Both the position numbers and the translations under genes were made by a program. Under the pieces are notes generated by a model. That model searched no databases. It saw only the letters and a list, made by a program, of their open reading frames with translations, and was not told where the DNA came from. DNA of 44,639 nt from Chlorokybus atmophyticus (taxonomy: Eukaryota > Streptophyta > Chlorokybophyceae > Chlorokybales > Chlorokybaceae): the NCBI GenBank assembly GCA_009103225.1, contig RHPI01002368.1:277397-322035 (forward strand), written 5' to 3'. How positions within the stretch are numbered: the stretch's first letter is position 1; every line of letters starts with the position of its first letter. Shown piece by piece: positions 7,690 to 18,668 of the stretch.

Positions 7690-9549
7690 GTTTGTCGTGT
7701 GATGTGCAATGGTAGGGCGGTTGGTCTCTCCTTGGAGAGATCATATCCACACCAGTTGGTAGGCTGCGCACTGGAGGCAGCTGCATCACCTGTATGCGCG
7801 CATGTATGCACATGTAACAGTGTGTGTGTTGGTGACGTTGCCAACAGACGACAACTAATACGCACCTTTGGCAAGGGGGGCCAGTATGCAGGCGATTGGA
7901 GAGCGAGTAGCAAGCTAGCGTTGATCGCAGCAGATATTCAATTTCTGGCAGCATGCAAAGCTGTGCAAATTGCGCAGGCGGTGCCTGCGAGGATAGACAG
8001 GCAACACTCCTTTGTTGATGACTTGTGAGTGGGGATGTTGATGTCGATCAACGGCCCAACCGGGACCGGCGCCATCGCATTGCCCATGAAACCTTCCCAA
8101 AGCTAGAAACCCTTCAGGTTGCGGGAGAGGTCCATTGTGATGAATTGCACGCAACCTGCCAAAACAACACACATCAAGCGTATTCCCCAATGCCATGGTC
8201 CAACGATCCCCATAGTACTCCCTCACCTTCGTCTCCTTGTAGGGGCCATCCTTTCGCTTGCAGTCTGATCATCCACTGCAGGGCAAAAACCACATCGTTG
8301 TTGGATAAGACCTCCGCATGGTTGAAGCCTGCTGCAGAGGCGCGAGCACGCACACCCGCCCTTGTGTCCAACTAATTGTATGCAAAGAGTGAGCAAGTTG
8401 TAGAAACACTGCTACATGCAAGTGCACACGCATGGATTTGCACAAGCATATGCGCGCACAAACACACAAGCACATGCACCATTGCCCTGCTTGTGCATAG
8501 GTAAGGACCGTAGCTTTGAGCATGCGCAGACACTCGGTAGCGCGCGCTGCCACGTCCACATGAGGCGTGGAGGGGTTTGGGACCGCTGGAACGCCCATTG
8601 TTTCAAACGCTGATTGCAGTGCGTCGGTCAGATGGACAGTCTGCGCTCTTAATCACCTGCTCAGCCATTGGCAGTGTTCAACAATCACTGCCATGCAGCT
8701 GCAGTCATTGCTGACATCCGGCACTCACTTCAGAGTGGAGGGCAGCTTTTGTAGTCTCAACGGCAGCCAACATTTGAGCGCGAGCTTCCTCGCCTTCAAC
8801 ACATGCCAGAATGTTTTAAAGTCAAGGCTGGAGCGATTCATATAAGCTCCGATGTTCAGCTCACGTCGTGATGTTTAGGTTACAGCCAATAAGTCACAGC
8901 AACAAAATAAACAAGTTCATCCCGCATCAGTTGCTTTACCGTAAGGTGGTTACCATGGTATGCGGTGCAGATGTCAGTCATCAATTGATATAGCGGCCTC
9001 CAGCGATGCCGTGGGAGACATTGAACCCGACCACGCTTGCACCATCACTCAGCTGTGTTAAGGTGACCTTGGGAAACGCGTCCTCTCATCTTTCCATAGC
9101 GTCAAACTGTCGCACACAAGATGTCAAGTTGGTGGGCATGACTATGCACACACATGCTTGTTGGACACACGTATTTGTGCACACGCGCACGCCCATAAAC
9201 ATGATAGCACGGTAGGCCTCACTTACATTGATTTCTTGGATAAGCGACAGGCTGAGAGTGAGAACGCCGCCGTCATCATCCGCTATGTCTGTCCGTCGAG
9301 TCATAATGCACGCAGGGAAGGCATTGAGCGTTTTTAACGATTGCTGCTGAAACATAAAGGGGAGACTTACATTTGTGCAAGCTATCGCACGCCCTCCTGA
9401 AGCAAACCTACAGAGCACATGTTGGTATAAGCCTGCTTGGCTGGCATGAGTATGTATGCACATCAACTAATGTCTCACCTGCCGGCAAGCATGGGGTTGG
9501 CGGCTACAAGCTTACGCAGCCCCTCAACCACTTTCTCCATCAATGACAT
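7690..9549 (-). pseudogene. BAHD (HXXXD) acyltransferase pseudogene
   Basis: Reading on the minus strand, exon 1 (9549-9479) starts with an ATG and ends AG|GTGAGA. Exon 2 (9407-9227) continues MLAGR|FASGGRAIACTN, as in BAHD N-termini, and ends AAT|GTAAGT. A third piece (about 9082-8954) has LTQLSDGASVVGF then SHGIAGG at the place of the catalytic HXXXD, with the Asp replaced. Later pieces read LSNNDVVFALQW (about 8300) and GFMGNAMAPVPVGPLIDIN (about 8070), both typical of the family. Lesions include a frameshift near 8990, TAG at 8105-8103 and TGA at 7940-7938. BAHD enzymes transfer acyl groups from acyl-CoA to alcohols or amines. Exon borders beyond the first two are approximate. Confidence 0.7.
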
Positions 9550-9815
9550 TGTTGTTGTCTTTCTTTCTTGTTGTGCTCATTGGGTGGGAATGCAAACAGG
9601 ACCCCAACAGTGATATTTTATACAGGGTACTGCGTGTCCATGTGAGACAGCTGCACATGGACTACCTCGCCGTCATATACATCGTCGGCGTTGTTGGGGG
9701 CCATCATCAGGCGAGAGGACTGCACTTGTACATCCGAGAACTGGTGCTTTTCTTTGTTGTCGTTCTCCAAGGTGAGACACGTTTGGTCTGCCATGGGGAA
9801 TGCACGGTTACTAAT

Positions 9816-9892
<77 letters not shown>

Positions 9893-10082
9893 ACTTTCTG
9901 CAGCATGTCTGCATGCAGGAGTAGCATACATGCATGCACAACACCGTATTGAGAACATGAGTCATGTTCGGCATAATGTGCTGCAGGTGCATGCAAAGTT
10001 TTATGCACAGGCGCCTTGAAGGATGCACTCAGAGCAAGCAGCTGGTACATGCATGCATGCACCCATATGCGTGTACAATCAA
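9550..10082. repeat. Intergenic, with a (GA)n microsatellite at 9818-9889
   Basis: A 72-bp GAGA tract is interrupted by ACT. The serine-leucine-rich and arginine-glutamate-rich open frames across it are microsatellite by-products. No gene is visible. Confidence 0.85.
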
Positions 10083-10538
10083 CTACATGTCCTCACCATC
10101 AGCCTCAACAGACTCATCATCATCAGCAGGCTCAGAAAGCCCAACGCTTTCCAGAATGTCCTCATCACTGGGACCAGCCTCGGTTTCGACGGTGTCATCC
10201 GCATGCACGAACTCATTTGGGGACAGCATCTCTGTGCTTGGAATGGGGAGACGCTGCATGATATCCCCAATCTCCTGCACAACAGCATGCTCTCGTGCGT
10301 CAGTGTTGGAGGTGGGCGCATGCCAGGATGCTGGGGTGATGCCACTCTTCTTCCAACAGTTCTTTATAGTGGTGTCGATGAGCTCGCCGTACGCCTCGCG
10401 ACACCATATGATTGCCTCTTTGAGCTGCACCCTTATTTTGCTTAGGTCAGCTGTGGGGTCGGCATCATATTGCTGCAACAAGCTTTCTTTTATACCTGCC
10501 ACACAAGGGAGAAACGCATTACAAACTTTAACGAACAA

Positions 10539-10560
10539 GGGGTTAGGGTTAGGGTTAAGG
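10539..10560. repeat. Short telomere-like (TTAGGG)n run
   Basis: GGGGTTAGGGTTAGGGTTAA gives about three units inside an intron of pogo-A. It is too short to be a telomere. Confidence 0.6.
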
Positions 10561-10900
10561 GATTTTTTAACAAGGTTTTCATTATTGCTCAGCCAGCTGC
10601 TTATTAGAACAATGCACGTGCGAAAACGATGTGTACCTGGCTTTGAACGCGGCAATGATGCCAGCGTCCAGAGGCTGAACCTTGCTGGTCGTATTGGGAG
10701 GAAGGAACATGCACTTCACATTGTCCACCTGTATTGTCTGCAATCCCTTCTCCGTACCCACCACACCGTATGTGCAAGCGTGTATAGAGGAGTTGTCAAG
10801 CAGCAGGAGGACTTTGCGTTTCGGCAGCTTCATCTGGAAGGCGAACCTGCACAACCAGCGGCTGAAGATCTGCACAACTTCCAACATTTGATTGCATGCC

Positions 10901-10922
10901 ACACACACACACACACACACAC
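10901..10922. repeat. (CA)n microsatellite
   Basis: The ACAC tract lies within the first intron of pogo-A. Confidence 0.8.
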
Positions 10923-11639
10923 TTGCAATTAAAAGCACCCCACCTGCGCATTCATCCAAGCAATCTTGTTGTTCCCATACTCAACGCCAATCTGGATGGG
11001 AGTCCATGTGCTTCCGAAAGACTTTGGCCTCTTGAAAGTGTCGATGAGTAGAAGGCCTCTTGGCAGTTTCTCAAACCCGTTAGCATTCACACACAACGCC
11101 ACTGTGAACCTGTCCTTCTCTTCCCCCCTCGAGCTTCCTCGCTTGCAGTGACAAGTGTTCGACGCGGACGAGCTCTATAAATTACGCCACTTTCATCCAT
11201 GTGAAAGGTGTTGCGGGGACCATACTCCTCAAGAATCTCTGGCAAGTCCGCGCGGGCCATATCAACCCCCTCTTCGTGCATCATTGGCTTCAGCGTGCAG
11301 TGCTTTGGCTAATATGGCATGACGTTGCTTGAAACGATGCACCCACTTATGTGATGCATTGAAGTCTTCTATGCCAAGTTTGCTAGCAAAGGCTCTTCTC
11401 TATCAAGATAGTGTCCGTGATGGTGGCATTGCGAGCACGAGTTTGTGTAAACCATGTGTACAAAGCTTCCTCTAGCTTGGGATGAGCGGCAAGACGCATT
11501 CGCTTGGTAGATGCAGCAAAGTTTCCTCCTTGAGCTAACGTCTCAACTATCTTATCACGACTATTCAACAACTTGGGACAAGGCACTCTGCTGGATAACT
11601 AACTTCAACTTCACGCTAGCGATGAAGTCCGCTTGCTTG

Positions 11640-14600
11640 ACGAGGACCGGCTTTTGACGGCTAAAAAGCTAGTCTTTATACGTAAGAGAATATTCTCTTG
11701 GGCAGCAGTATGTGCCGATAGAACAATTGCTCTTTTAATAAATTATGTTAACGGTGTTATTCTCTTAAACCGAAGTCTCTTAACGGGGAAAGACTGTAGC
11801 ACTGTACGTGCGTTGCCCATGGCTGTAGTGCAAGCGCTCATGCACTTGAGTGTTGGGACGCTCACATAAAAAGGCTGGTAACCTATCAAATGGTAAAGTG
11901 GTACCACAAGCCTCGTCTCTATGCACGATTGCACGTACCATTACATCAGCATCCACACCAACATGGAGCCGTACAGGCTTACTCATCAGCACCTGTCATC
12001 TTGAAAGACCAACGAAGGCCTTCAGTATACTTAAGCGGCATGATGAGTGCTTGCATGCAGCACAGCAATGGCAAATCACGTGTGGTGGTTGCTGTACACT
12101 CATTTGCCAAATTGGCTTAGTTAAAGTGCTTGTGAAAGGCTTTCACAACAACATGCATGAGTCACATACATCATTGATATACAATTTTAGTTTTGGTTTT
12201 ATTTGATTGCATATGTGGTTGCAGGACACACTTGAGACACGTGCTTCTCAAATTGCATCGACTTCTGCTTATACATGTACAGCCTAGCTAAGACGCCATA
12301 TGACATCACTTAATTATCATGACTGTCAGATTGCCATGGCAAGCCATCAACAATCATACTCATCATGCAAAACGAACATCGCATAATGGTTTCTTGATTA
12401 TTGATTTTCACGACATACGCCCTAATATAGCCTAAAAAAATGCAGTACTCATAGCCATTTGCTGAGCAGCAAAAGAACGGCACTGTTGTGCCTTCCCTCC
12501 TCATTATCTGGACTTAGCGGACACCTCTTTGCCATGCATGCTATAGAACACGATGAGATGGTGTTATGCTGTCCCACACCATCACCCATGTGTACTTGAC
12601 ATAAATCCCTGTCCATTACCCAATAGACACGCAATAAAACATGCGTGCCCTTACCAAACGCGATTAAGACGACAGCAACATGTGAGTTGCGATCAGCCGC
12701 TGAATTTCATTCAGATACACATCAAATCCAAATCTTACTTACGATATAGGGTTAACCAGCAGTGCATGCGTGCCTTTGCTCCACTACCCTTAAGCAAGCG
12801 TGATACATTGCACGCACATAGTCAGCTTAAACCAAGTTGTGATGGCTATGGCCCATGGCGCATTGGTGTGATAAATATTGTCTGCCTGCCTTGTTTATCT
12901 TCCTTGCCGCACAACATGCATGTGTGATGGATATGTGAGCGTGACTTATACCTTATACATCATTAAGGCAGCTTAAATGGTGCATTGATGTCGCAACAAT
13001 GGTATATATATATATATGTATGTGTATGTATGTATGTATGTATACACCCCTTCTTGCACGGCATTTAATGTAAATGCACACGTGCGCACACACACCACAC
13101 ACGTAAACATGTGCACGCTGTGCGTCTGCTCAGCCAATAACCTCTCGTGAAGATGGCTGCTAACTCTTCAAGCCGAGCCACCTTGCATGCAGTTAAGATG
13201 CAAACTAGCTTATAAGGCCAACTAGCCTTAAACCACTTGACCAAACTTAATAAATTGTATTATCCTCATTTTCTTAATTGTTAGGCTGCGTCATCTCTGT
13301 AATGATCACAATTTGCATGAATAATCATGAGTTGTACATGCATGCATAAGGTGAATTGCGCTTTAATCAGGCAACAAAAAGCATGTGTGCATGTCTTGTC
13401 CCATGCGCATTCTGATTGTCCCCTTAATTTTTTTTTAGAAGTATACGTTTTAAGTTAATTATAATGCCTCCCATTGTATAAATTTGCGGGGCAACACACG
13501 GTATCATGCATGCTATGGGCGTCACGCATAGGTAGGCACACATAACACGAAGCATTTAATCAAAAACATGCATCATCATAGCGGACACAGCGAAAAAACA
13601 ATATGATATCATTTGGTACAAAACCAACACAAGATGATGGGCCAAAGTGCATGATTTTTTATTGCCATTATTTGCTGTGGTATGATATAGCATTAACGCT
13701 TTCAAGTGCGCACGTAACGATTTGTATCCAAACAATAAGTGAACTCGTTCACATGCACAACATATGTAATCAAATGGTATGTTTCGGCTGTTGACCATGT
13801 TTGACGACGCAGTAACTATAGCGTGTAATCAATTAGCATGGAATGGTTGAGTGGATCAGTTAGAACGAGGGTGAGTAGTGACGGCATGTCATTAAGGTAT
13901 GGGGCCTGCCCCGACCTCGTATCGCCAAAAACGCGGCCGTTTGAACCACTAATTGTGCTGCAATTGCACCAAATCCCTAGCGATTTTGGGTCGCCGTTGG
14001 TAAGCAGTTGCCGCTGAGATAGTTTTCAGCATCTTTTACGCATCTCTGCAATGATTGGCCATTTCGCTGCCTTTTAGCAACGGCTGTTGTCACCAGTGCG
14101 ATCCCATTTGATCAATTTCATGCGTGACCAAATGGTGGCCTAACGATGCAATTTTTCGTTTTGTTGAATCTTAACGTTAAGGTAATTCAGGTTACCATTA
14201 TTTTGCTGGTAGCAACCTTGGCATTACTTACTGAATATCTTAACACGTACCGTGGCATGACGTTACGTTCATTCAGTGGCATGCCAGTTTCGTAACACTT
14301 GATTGCAGGTTGCTAGCCATATTGCACCATATTGCACCACAGTGCAGCATATATATTAATATTAATACGTAACACATAAAGATGATCAATATGCAGCCAT
14401 AAGCGGCCACGTATGCAGATTTGTGCTTAATCTTACATTTATTGGCATGCGTTTAAACAGTTGGATCGTTTTTAGGCAGGTCTAACGGTGTAGCGCTTGT
14501 ACTCGCCGCCTAGCCAATGAGAAGCAGGCGGGCCGCACGTACTGCCGCGCAGCCCGGCAGTCGCGGGTGCCGTGTGATGGCCCTGCGCGGGATGTGTGAT

Positions 14601-14833
14601 CAGCAGGTTGAATGCCGACAGGCCGGCCGTGTTTTGCCTATACTTCGGACACCTGATTAACGATAGGCCGTGGCGTACGGCATAGTTGACCGTTTACGAC
14701 GCATGATGGCTCGTTGAAAAAAGTGAGCTGTTGACGGTTGCGATGAGCTACTAAGCTGGCTTAACGGATAAGTATGGCGCTGTCACCACCCGCTCAAAGT
14801 GGGGTGTGTGTGAAAAGGGTTGAAAAGTGAGGT
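11640..14833. other. AT-richer stretch without recognisable genes
   Basis: Only short, domain-free open frames occur on either strand. A (TA)n(TATG)n microsatellite lies at 13002-13045. From about 14480 the composition becomes GC-rich and includes GCCAATGAG, a CCAAT-box-like word, but I cannot attach a gene to it. Confidence 0.6.
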
Positions 14834-15320
14834 TTGCCTAACTGCGGACTGGGCAAATTGGCAGCCGATTGTGGCGATGTTTTGGCCTCTGACAGGCCTC
14901 TGCTTGTGGCAGGGTACTGTATTGACACTTGTCAGCACGCCACGCCTTTAAACCCATCAAACCACAAGGGTTTGCGACCTCTGGGCGGCGAGATTGCTGG
15001 CACTGCTGTCCGAAGCCCGCCCAGCGCCGGCGCCGGCGCTGTAGAGAGTCTTGTGGCGCCGTCAACTAGCCGCCTGCCCGCCACTTCATCGCCCACAGGT
15101 GCATACATGGCTAAAGCGCGTGCGCCAGCTTGTTGCCTCTCGTATGTCTCTGTTCTTGCCCCTGTCTGTGTGTGTGCGTGCGTGCGTGTGTATGTGCGTG
15201 TGCGTGTGTGTGTGCGTGTGCGGTTGCTTATTCAGGTCATTGTGTTGTTGTGTGATCGTCTGTGTGTGTGAGACAGGTTCTGTAGGGTGTTGCTAAAGCT
15301 GGGTAGCGTTTGTGTGCAGG
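14834..15320. other. No supported gene; TG-rich tract
   Basis: The GCGCCGGCGCCGGCGC palindrome near 15025 and the GTGTGCGTG tract at 15165-15225 are the only notable structures. The open frame across this stretch has no domain I recognise. Confidence 0.5.
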
Positions 15321-15403
15321 GACTTGGCATGCTGTGGGTCCCATCATGGGACCCATAGCATGCCAAGTCGTCGGTGGGCAATATGATGTTGCCCACCGAC
15401 GAC
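15321..15403. repeat. Two adjoining hairpins
   Basis: The first, 15321-15343 with 15347-15369, has about 23-bp arms with one mismatch and a 3-base loop. The second, 15367-15381 with 15389-15403, has perfect 15-bp arms around TATGATG. They share the GTC between them. They could act as a cruciform or terminator-like structure, or mark a foldback element. Confidence 0.8.
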
Positions 15404-15483
15404 ATCGTGTGGCCCTCATATGAGCAGGCTTGAAACATCACTGTGGGTTGCATGCATGCATGCACAGTTCTGCTTGTACAGTT

Positions 15484-15508
15484 TGGGGGGGGGGGGGGGG
15501 GGGGGGGN
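15484..15508. other. Poly-G run ending in N (assembly ambiguity)
   Basis: About 24 Gs are followed by the only N in the window. Length and identity here are unreliable. Confidence 0.9.
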
Positions 15509-15730
15509 AGACAGGTTGTGTGTGTCTCTTGACAAGTTGTGTGTATGCACAGACTTTGTGTGTTGCTCGCATTGTTGACAGCATTGCCTTGCATGCACGG
15601 TGATTGCATTGCACTTGCATGTGCATTGCACTTGCATGCATGCACAGCGGGTGTGTTGCACAGTGTTGGACTGTGCTTTTTTGGTTTTAAGGTAGCCTAT
15701 GTCTATGTACATGTCTAAGCCATTGTCTAA

Positions 15731-15858
15731 CTACCGTGATAGGCCTCTGGCTGTGGCTTTAAGGTTGAGCAGTGTCAGGGCTGGCCTGCTTGTTGTGAGG
15801 CTTGCCTCCACTGCGCGGTTGGCATCTTGCATGTCTGAAGGTGTGGGTAACATCGACT
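15731..15858 (-). pseudogene. Pogo-B transposase, displaced 3' end
   Basis: On the minus strand this piece continues the reading frame that stops abruptly at 22809, if Gypsy-2 and one copy of its target duplication are taken out. Across the junction the frame is open for about 43 further codons (for example LPTPSDMQDANRAVEAS, LNLKATARG) and then ends at TAG 15733-15731. This is the C-terminus of pogo-B, cut off by the retrotransposon. Confidence 0.7.
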
Positions 15859-15863
15859 GCTAG
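15859..15863. repeat. Gypsy-2 target-site duplication, left copy
   Basis: GCTAG precedes the 5' LTR and GCCAG (22809-22813) follows the 3' LTR. The 5-bp duplication has one difference, in keeping with an old insertion. Confidence 0.65.
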
Positions 15864-16890
15864 TGTCACGCCCACAGGGCAGGCAAAAGTCATTCTCTAT
15901 CCCTTACTTATGTGGTAAGTAAGATGAGACCAAGTGGGGACCCACACTACGCAAGCGTGTGTAGTGCTTGTGGGTGTGCTCTCATGTAGGTCTGCTCTAG
16001 AGCCTGTGCGGCCTTGAGCATGATGAACTACAGAAGGCATGATGGCAAGCACAGGGCTGTTCCGAGCCGATGAGACATCATGTGATGTACAGAGACATAT
16101 GTGTGCATATGTCCGCATGTGTATGCATGTGTTTGCATATGTGTGCACATGTACGCATATGAGAGCATATGCGTGCATGAGAGGTATGTATTAGATGTAG
16201 ATGTATTAGATGTGTGCATGTATATGTATGCATGCGCATATGTGTGCATATGCGCGCATATGTATGCATAAGGATGCATATGTATGCATGAGTATGATGT
16301 CCTAGGCTGATGTGACCAGCCAAGGACGTTCACAACGTTCAAGGATGATGTGTGTGATGTCCTCGACTAAGGTGACCAGCCTAGGGACGTTTACAATGTC
16401 CGAGGCTGATGTGTGATCGGTCTTGGGCGTTGAAAGAGGTCCAAGGGCTGATGTGGCAGCCCTAGACATGAGTTGTGGTCAACGCAGCCATGACAAGGCA
16501 TGTAGCTTGGACTTGGATGTTTTAGGTCGTAGAGCAGCAAAGAGAGGGTATATGAACCTCACATGTGTTGAGGCAGCTCAGCATGTGCATACTCGACTCT
16601 TGTGTGTGGGGTGCCTAGTTTAGTTGTTCAAGGGGCTCTCCCTCTCATCCCATGTGGGGTGTGATGTCCGTGGCAGCTTTGCACATGTGTGTGAGGTGTG
16701 CTTGAGTGTGTGAGTGTGTGGGAGCTGAGTAGAGAGGTTGGTGTCATCCTCTCCTTCCTTGGTGCGGTGCTGTGACTTCCTCTGCAAGGTATTGCACCAG
16801 TGACGCTGGTAGGGCTTCCAGTAGTAAGTCCTTGTGCTTGTGCATAAGTTTGCCAAGCCGCCCAGCAAGTAAGTGAGTGGTATCGTTGCA
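15864..16890 (+). repeat. Gypsy-2 5' LTR (1027 bp)
   Basis: It starts TGTCACGCCC and ends GTTGCA. It contains an alternating purine-pyrimidine tract (16090-16290) of CATATG/GCGCATATG words, potentially Z-DNA-forming. It also holds a degenerate 60-bp tandem repeat starting at 16296 and 16356 (GATGTCCTMGRCT...). Open frames rich in His, Tyr, Met and Thr here are by-products of the CATATG tract. Confidence 0.92.
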
Positions 16891-16891
16891 T

Positions 16892-16909
16892 TGGACTCGG
16901 AGCTTGCAT
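16892..16909 (+). other. Gypsy-2 primer-binding site
   Basis: TGGACTCGGAGCTTGCAT begins one base after the LTR. The TGG start fits pairing with a tRNA CCA end. The tRNA is not identified. Confidence 0.55.
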
Positions 16910-17226
16910 TCCAAGCCTTGCATGCTTGCCCATCAGCTCATGCACTTGCTGCATCGTGCGTGCGTTGCATTCTTTGCTTGCACGCACTACATGGCAGGGT
17001 TTTGAGCTGATTGTGCATGCTAGTTGGTGCGTCCAGCTGCGTGCACACTTGCATGCACGGTGTGGGTCGTTCTACACGCTGATTTGAGCATTAGTTGTGT
17101 GTTCTTGCTGCACATACACAGCATTACACACGCATTGGCTTGTTGCTGCACCAGCTGCGCGTGTGCGCGTGTGTGCACGCGTGTGCGCGTGTTTGCATGT
17201 GTTACAGGGACCTCACCTTTGTGGCA

Positions 17227-17975
17227 ATGGCCGAGCAAGAGCATACAGCAAGAGAGGAGGTATCTTGCGGCAATGATGTTGCTAAGACCACCCGACAGCT
17301 TACCACTTTGGTTGCCACGTTGTGTGAGCAGGTAACAGAGTTACAGCAACAACACGAGGCCAACATAGCTTTATGGCAACGGTCAAGTGACATCGTTGAC
17401 TGTGCAATCCCAAGTAAGGGACATGTTGGTGCATCTGTTGATGCAAGTGTACAGAACCACCGAGAGCGTAAGCGTAGCCGTGAAGCACAGCTCTGTGAAG
17501 CTGAAGCTGATGCTGCTCGGGGCCATGCTCTCATGTATGAGGGACATGAAGAGAGCAAGAAGCCATGTATACAACAGGGATTGCCAATGGCTAGCTGCTC
17601 TGTGGACGTTGATACGCAATGTGCTTTCAGTGACTTGATGTCACGCCTTCCCCAACCATGCAATGTCGCTGTGTGGGAGAACGAGTTGGGTGTACAGGTA
17701 GATACTTAATTCATGCAGCACGACTGTGCGGGCAAGTGTGTCTTGCTCAATGCACCTGTTGACGGGTTGTCAAACATGCTCAAGCACTATGTGGATTGCA
17801 AGAGCAAGAGTGCGCACAACACAAGTGCATGCGTGGTTGTGCCCAAGCGTTTTGGGTTGTGGACCCGCTTGGTTAAAGGCATGCAGGTCCTGGGAGAGGT
17901 CAAGCTAGGGAAGGGGCAGATGCGTGTGTTGTATGACCCCCCTGCCATCCATGAGGTAAGTACTCTGGACTTGAC
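17227..17975 (+). pseudogene. gag: Gypsy-2 Gag-like region
   Basis: The frame from ATG 17227 encodes a 160-residue protein with a heptad-like coiled coil near residues 20-45 (LTTLVATLCEQVTELQQQHE). It is interrupted by TAA at 17707-17709 and continues in the same frame to about 17970, with CVVVPKRFGLWTRLVKGMQ. There is no CCHC zinc knuckle. I assign it to gag by position only; the sequence itself is not diagnostic. Confidence 0.55.
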
Positions 17976-18656
17976 TTGGTTGTGCATGTGCCGTGCATTT
18001 TGATGATAGACACGGGCACACCAGAGAACTTCGTGAGTGAACCTCTTGTGCGACGCTTAGGCATTCGTGTCAGCAAGGGTGATGACACGGTTGTTGCCTT
18101 GAACAAGCTTGAGATCCCCGTGCGGGGAGTTGTACGCTTGTTTGTGCGTGTGCAAGGCTATCATGCTCAGCTCAAGTTCTTGGTCATCCCAGTAGAGGTG
18201 CTTGGCGTGGATGTCATTGTTGGCAGCCACTGGGAGCAAGCATGTGGCTTGCACACAGACGCGGACAAAAAACTTTGCAGTGTACGTAAAGGTCGAGGTC
18301 GTGTGACCTTGCATGCAGATGGGCACAATGTTGCGCCCACTGTTAGCTCTGTTGATGATGCATCAAATAGAGATGTCTTATGCTCTTTGTTGAGTGCCAT
18401 GCAGGTGAAGAGGGCTGTTCGCCATGGAGCTCAACCTCTTCTAGTGCTCGTCCGGCCAGTTGGCAACAACGACACTTCCACCTCAGTTGGTGAGACCGGT
18501 GGCAAGCCACCAGACACGGCCCTTGAAGGTCTGTTGTCTGAATATTCTGATGTGTTACAAGCTGAACTGCCTGCATTGCCACCTGAGAGTACGGCTGGCA
18601 TACGATTCCTCTACGGTCTGATGCGCAGCCTCCGTTCAGACCTGTGTATAGGCTGA
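17976..18656 (+). pseudogene. pol: Gypsy-2 aspartic protease region
   Basis: The active-site motif reads LMIDTGTPENFVS, and DVIVGSHWEQ corresponds to the later hydrophobic-Gly motif. The frame is shifted relative to gag near 17975 and ends early. From about 18618 the sequence that joins to RT (PPFRPVYRLSPAEY) lies in another frame until a second shift near 18702. The protease would have processed the polyprotein. Confidence 0.8.
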
Positions 18657-18668
18657 GTCCAGCTGAGT

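Larger units (their letters stand above)
10083..11590 (-). pseudogene. Pogo-A: decayed pogo/Tigger-type DDE transposase
   Basis: The minus strand begins with a CENP-B-type helix-turn-helix (HPKLEEALYTWFTQTRARN, then after a frameshift near 11397 ASKLGIEDFNASHKWVHRF). The DDE domain follows. Its first Asp is in NTFHMDESGVIYR; a stretch 11150-10944 reads NANGFEKLPRGLLLIDTF and NNKIAWMNAQ; its second and third Asp are in LLLLDNSSIH and VQPLDAGIIAAF. Introns are visible: 10943-10870 (CAG|GTGGGG to GCAG) and 10636-10496. Frameshifts near 11397, 11290, 11150 and 10488 make it non-functional. The acidic C-terminal tail (about 10280-10083) is intact to its TAG. No terminal inverted repeats were identified. 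Confidence 0.85.

Noticed and set aside
9618-10062. Ser-Leu and Arg-Glu repeat proteins across 9818-9889
   Set aside because: They are translations of a GA microsatellite in several frames with no other coding signal.
10539-10560. Telomere or interstitial telomeric array
   Set aside because: Only about three TTAGGG units inside a transposase intron; too short to mean anything structural.
15897-16342. His/Tyr/Thr/Met-rich proteins encoded within both Gypsy-2 LTRs
   Set aside because: They follow the CATATG-type repeat, appear in overlapping frames, and lie in an LTR.
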